DNA from: Eggerthellaceae bacterium
GTDB lineage: Bacteria > Actinomycetota > Coriobacteriia > Coriobacteriales > Eggerthellaceae
DNA: 7,904 nucleotides
Assembly (NCBI GenBank): GCA_017459485.1
Contig: JAFUCW010000205.1
Span: 1-7,904, forward strand
Direction of reading: 5' to 3'
A model generated the notes under the pieces. It was not told where the DNA came from. It searched no databases and was given only the letters and a program-made list of their open reading frames with translations. The translations under genes were made by a program, and so were the position numbers. How positions within the stretch are numbered: the first letter of the stretch is position 1; each line of letters begins with the position of its first letter. Positions 5,192 to 7,904 of this stretch are shown piece after piece.

Positions 5192-7904
5192 ATGGAGCAA
5201 CCACTTGACGCATACCTAAGCGAAGCGGCACCCGACCGGATTCGTGAGCGCTATCTGAGCATGGTGGCGTTTGCGGAAACCGCAGACTTCGGGGAATTGG
5301 ACGCCGATGTGGTGGTTATCGACACGGAAACGACCGGGGTCTCCTTCGCGCATGATCAGCTGACGCAGATCGCGGCAGCACGTCTTGTGCACGGAGCGAT
5401 CGAGGAATGGTTTGTGACGTTCGTCAACCCGGGCAAACCCATTCCTGCCGACATCGTGCGGCTGACCAACATCTCGGATGCCGACGTGGCCGACGCTCCA
5501 CCGCCCGATGAAGCGCTTGCGCAGTTGGTTGACTTCGTGGGGACGAGCGACCTTGTGGCGCACAATGCTGCTTTCGACAAGGCGTTCTGCACGAAAACAG
5601 CCGCTGGCGCACCGTTGGAGAGCAACGTCTGGATCGACTCGCTCGACCTTGCCCGCATCGCCTTCCCCCACTTGAAATCCCATCGCCAAATGGACATAGT
5701 TGCGGCGTTTGCGGCGCCCCCAAGCGTGCGCCATCGCGCCGACGCGGATGTGGAGAGCCTCTGCTCCGTTTTCCGCATCCTGCTTGCAGGTGCCGCCAAC
5801 ATGCCTGCGCCGCTTTTGCGCTACATCGCGCACATGGCCCCGGTGGAGGAGTGGCCGACGGGAAAGGTGTTCTGCGTGCTGTCGGAGCTTTTCGCTGCAG
5901 ACAGTCCAGAAGAGCTCTCGTTGCGTCGCATGCGCCAGCGGTTCGTGGACGGACTGCCCAGCTCCAACCGCGTCGACGCTGACATGCTTGCCGGCGACCC
6001 CGCCTGCGGCCTGAGTTTTCCCGACGCCGAAGAGCTGTCTGCTGCGTTTTCCGCCGAAGGCGCCGCAGGCCGTATGTACAAGCACTACGAAGCGCGTCCC
6101 GAACAGGCCGAAATGGCCAAGCTGGTGGCTTCTGCGTTTTCGTCTTCGGACAACCTTGTTGTCGAGGCGGGAACCGGGGTAGGCAAGTCGCTGGCGTACC
6201 TGGTTCCGGCGGCGCTCACGGCTCGGCGCAACAACATTGCCGTTGGTGTTGCAACGAAAACAAACGCATTGCTCGACCAGCTTGTATATCACGAGCTTCC
6301 CTTGCTTGCAGACGCTCTGGGGGGGTTGGATTACTCCAGTCTGAAGGGCTTTTCCCATTACCCTTGCCTGCATCGCATCGAGCGCATTGTGGAGCGGGGC
6401 CCGCACCTGGTCAACGTTCAGAACAAGGACGTGTCGCAGGCGCCAAGCATCGCTGCGCTGCTTTCGTACATCGAACAGTCCGACTACGGCGACATCGATA
6501 GCCTCAAGATAGACTACCGCGCTCTTCCTCGCTATGCCGTCACTTCCACAAGCAACGACTGCCTAAGGCGTAAGTGTCCCTTTTTTAGGACACGGTGCTT
6601 CGTGCATGGAGCACGCGCACGCGCCGAAGCGGCGGACATCGTGGTAACCAACCAATCCCTGCTGTTCTGCGACGTTGCGGCAGACGGTGGGCTGCTCCCG
6701 CCCATACGCTATTGGGTCATCGACGAGGCCCATAATGCCGAAGACGAGGCCCGCCGCGCGTTCAGCGTCTCCATCGACGCCGCCGAAATACATGCCGCCG
6801 CCACCCGCGCCAGCGCTTCCGAGCCGTCCCGCAACATGTTCACGCGCGCCGAGCGGCAGATTGTGGGCAAAGCGACGGCGACAGAGGCAGAAGCGCGCGC
6901 AATACTCGGCGACGAAGCATACGAAGACGAAGCGCGTGCCGGCCATTCGGAAGGGGACACGCTCGCCTTTGCTCTGTGCGCGAAGGGTCGCAGCGCAGGC
7001 GGAAAGTTCGCCCAGGCCGCCGAAGAATTCTGTGCTCACATCCACGACCTGCTCTTTTTCGAGGAACAAGGCAGGGGCCGCAGTTACGACAAGGTAGACC
7101 TCTGGATCAACGACGATGTGCGCAGCAGCTATTCGTTCGGCAACCTTGCATCTCTTGCCCATGTCATGTGTGAAGCAGCAGAGAAACTGATCAAGGCAAG
7201 CCAGGAGCTTGTGGCGCTCATGGAAAACATTCCCGGCGCCGGTGCGGCCCAACGCGAAATCGCCTCCTGTGCGCTCTATCTGAAAGACTTGATCGCCGCA
7301 TGCGAGCTGATTTTCCAAAGCGCACCGCCCACGCATGCCTACGCGGCGCACCTGGTGCGGAAAGGCCAGGGCACCGAATCGCTTGAAGCCCTTGTGCTGT
7401 CGGTGGCCGATCGGATGAACGAAACGCTTTTCGCCCACACCCACAGCATAGTCTTCACGTCTGCCACGCTCACCGTCGCCGACTCGTTCGACAGCTTCAC
7501 CGACGCGTTGGGGCTAGGGGAGAGCGAGTTTTCCTCTGTGCGCACCGCCCAGCTTGCCTCGAGCTACGACTTCGACAGGAACATGACAATCTACGTCGCT
7601 TCCGACCTGCCCGAACCGAACAGCCCCTCCTACCTTTCGGCGCTCAACCAGCTGCTTGCCGGCATCGTCAGGGCGCAGGGAGGCTCGGTCCTTTCGCTGT
7701 TCACGAACAGGCGCGAAATGGAAAAGAGCTACGACGCCGTCAATGCCGCCGTTGCCGACACCGACCTGCGCATCATCTGCCAGAAGTGGGGAGTGTCGAC
7801 CAAGGGCCTGCGCGACGACTTCCTTGCGGAGGGCACCTTGTCCCTGTTCGCCCTCAAAAGCTTCTGGGAAGGGTTCGACGCACCGGGCGACACGCTTAGA
7901 ACGG
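5192..7904 (+). CDS. dinG: DinG-family helicase with N-terminal DEDDh exonuclease domain (3' end cut off)
   Basis: This is a probable DNA-repair protein combining a DnaQ-like 3'-5' exonuclease with an XPD/DinG superfamily 2 helicase. The frame is open for 904 codons to the window edge; exonuclease-bearing DinG proteins are about 900-950 residues, so little is missing. Exonuclease motifs: DTETTG (44-49), HNAAFD (124-129) and H181-x4-D186. Helicase motifs: AGTGVGKS (326-333, Lys332), DEAH (511-514), SATL (757-760) and FWEGFDAPG (from 891). Four cysteines, C392 and C457-x4-C462-x6-C469, match the iron-sulfur cluster spacing of E. coli DinG. The ATG at 5192 follows GAAGGAG at 5183-5189 with a short 2-base gap. 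Some Firmicutes DinG proteins keep the nuclease but have lost the Fe-S cysteines and helicase activity; this one appears to keep both. The biological role is inferred from the family. Confidence 0.93.
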   Translation, partial: MEQPLDAYLSEAAPDRIRERYLSMVAFAETADFGELDADVVVIDTETTGVSFAHDQLTQIAAARLVHGAIEEWFVTFVNPGKPIPADIVRLTNISDADVADAPPPDEALAQLVDFVGTSDLVAHNAAFDKAFCTKTAAGAPLESNVWIDSLDLARIAFPHLKSHRQMDIVAAFAAPPSVRHRADADVESLCSVFRILLAGAANMPAPLLRYIAHMAPVEEWPTGKVFCVLSELFAADSPEELSLRRMRQRFVDGLPSSNRVDADMLAGDPACGLSFPDAEELSAAFSAEGAAGRMYKHYEARPEQAEMAKLVASAFSSSDNLVVEAGTGVGKSLAYLVPAALTARRNNIAVGVATKTNALLDQLVYHELPLLADALGGLDYSSLKGFSHYPCLHRIERIVERGPHLVNVQNKDVSQAPSIAALLSYIEQSDYGDIDSLKIDYRALPRYAVTSTSNDCLRRKCPFFRTRCFVHGARARAEAADIVVTNQSLLFCDVAADGGLLPPIRYWVIDEAHNAEDEARRAFSVSIDAAEIHAAATRASASEPSRNMFTRAERQIVGKATATEAEARAILGDEAYEDEARAGHSEGDTLAFALCAKGRSAGGKFAQAAEEFCAHIHDLLFFEEQGRGRSYDKVDLWINDDVRSSYSFGNLASLAHVMCEAAEKLIKASQELVALMENIPGAGAAQREIASCALYLKDLIAACELIFQSAPPTHAYAAHLVRKGQGTESLEALVLSVADRMNETLFAHTHSIVFTSATLTVADSFDSFTDALGLGESEFSSVRTAQLASSYDFDRNMTIYVASDLPEPNSPSYLSALNQLLAGIVRAQGGSVLSLFTNRREMEKSYDAVNAAVADTDLRIICQKWGVSTKGLRDDFLAEGTLSLFALKSFWEGFDAPGDTLRT

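Noticed and set aside
5216..6406. Long minus-strand open frame of 396 codons
   Set aside because: It is antisense to dinG, whose exonuclease and helicase motifs are unmistakable. Its protein is rich in Arg, His and Gly with no recognisable motifs.
6574..6593. GTGTCC and GGACAC arms around a T-run in dinG
   Set aside because: It lies within codons for the Fe-S cysteine loop and is explained by coding sequence. The T-run is in the loop, not after the stem, so it is not a terminator.
6563..7444. Minus-strand open frame of 293 codons
   Set aside because: It is antisense to the dinG helicase region and has no recognisable motifs or ribosome binding site that I can see.

Overview
The window reads as an ordinary chromosomal segment of a moderately GC-rich bacterium. 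Purine-rich AAGGAG-type ribosome binding sites and several GTG starts are used throughout. Protein style and base composition suggest a high-GC Gram-positive anaerobe, possibly Coriobacteriia/Eggerthellaceae. That placement is inference from general resemblance, not from a search. No mobile element, CRISPR array, tRNA or rRNA is visible.

Layout: (1) bases 1-2161, plus strand, hold a parA-parB operon whose genes overlap by 8 bases, with a -10-like element just upstream of parA. Operons like this usually lie near the replication origin, but no parS site or dnaA is seen here. (2) Bases 2172-3224, minus strand, hold rlmN (23S rRNA/tRNA adenine C2-methyltransferase), convergent with parB with only 10 bases between stop codons. 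(3) Bases 3225-3453 are a divergent control region between rlmN and ddl. It holds candidate promoters in both directions, a 5-3-5 palindrome, a perfect 9-bp hairpin at the expected ddl transcript start, and competing hairpins in the rlmN leader. (4) Bases 3454-4410, plus strand, hold ddl (D-alanine--D-alanine ligase) for peptidoglycan synthesis. (5) Bases 4460-5104, minus strand, encode an unrecognised 214-residue protein with one C-terminal membrane segment. (6) From 5192 to the window edge, plus strand, lies a DinG-family protein with an N-terminal DEDDh exonuclease and an XPD/DinG helicase carrying all four iron-sulfur cysteines; its 3' end is cut off.

The genes cover chromosome segregation (ParA/ParB), ribosome modification (RlmN), cell-wall precursor synthesis (Ddl) and DNA repair or processing (DinG). 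They share no obvious single pathway. I see no convincing new multi-gene system. The least ordinary points are the long charged extensions on both ParA and ParB, the structured rlmN/ddl control region, the combined exonuclease and Fe-S helicase in DinG, and the uncharacterised tail-anchored protein beside dinG.
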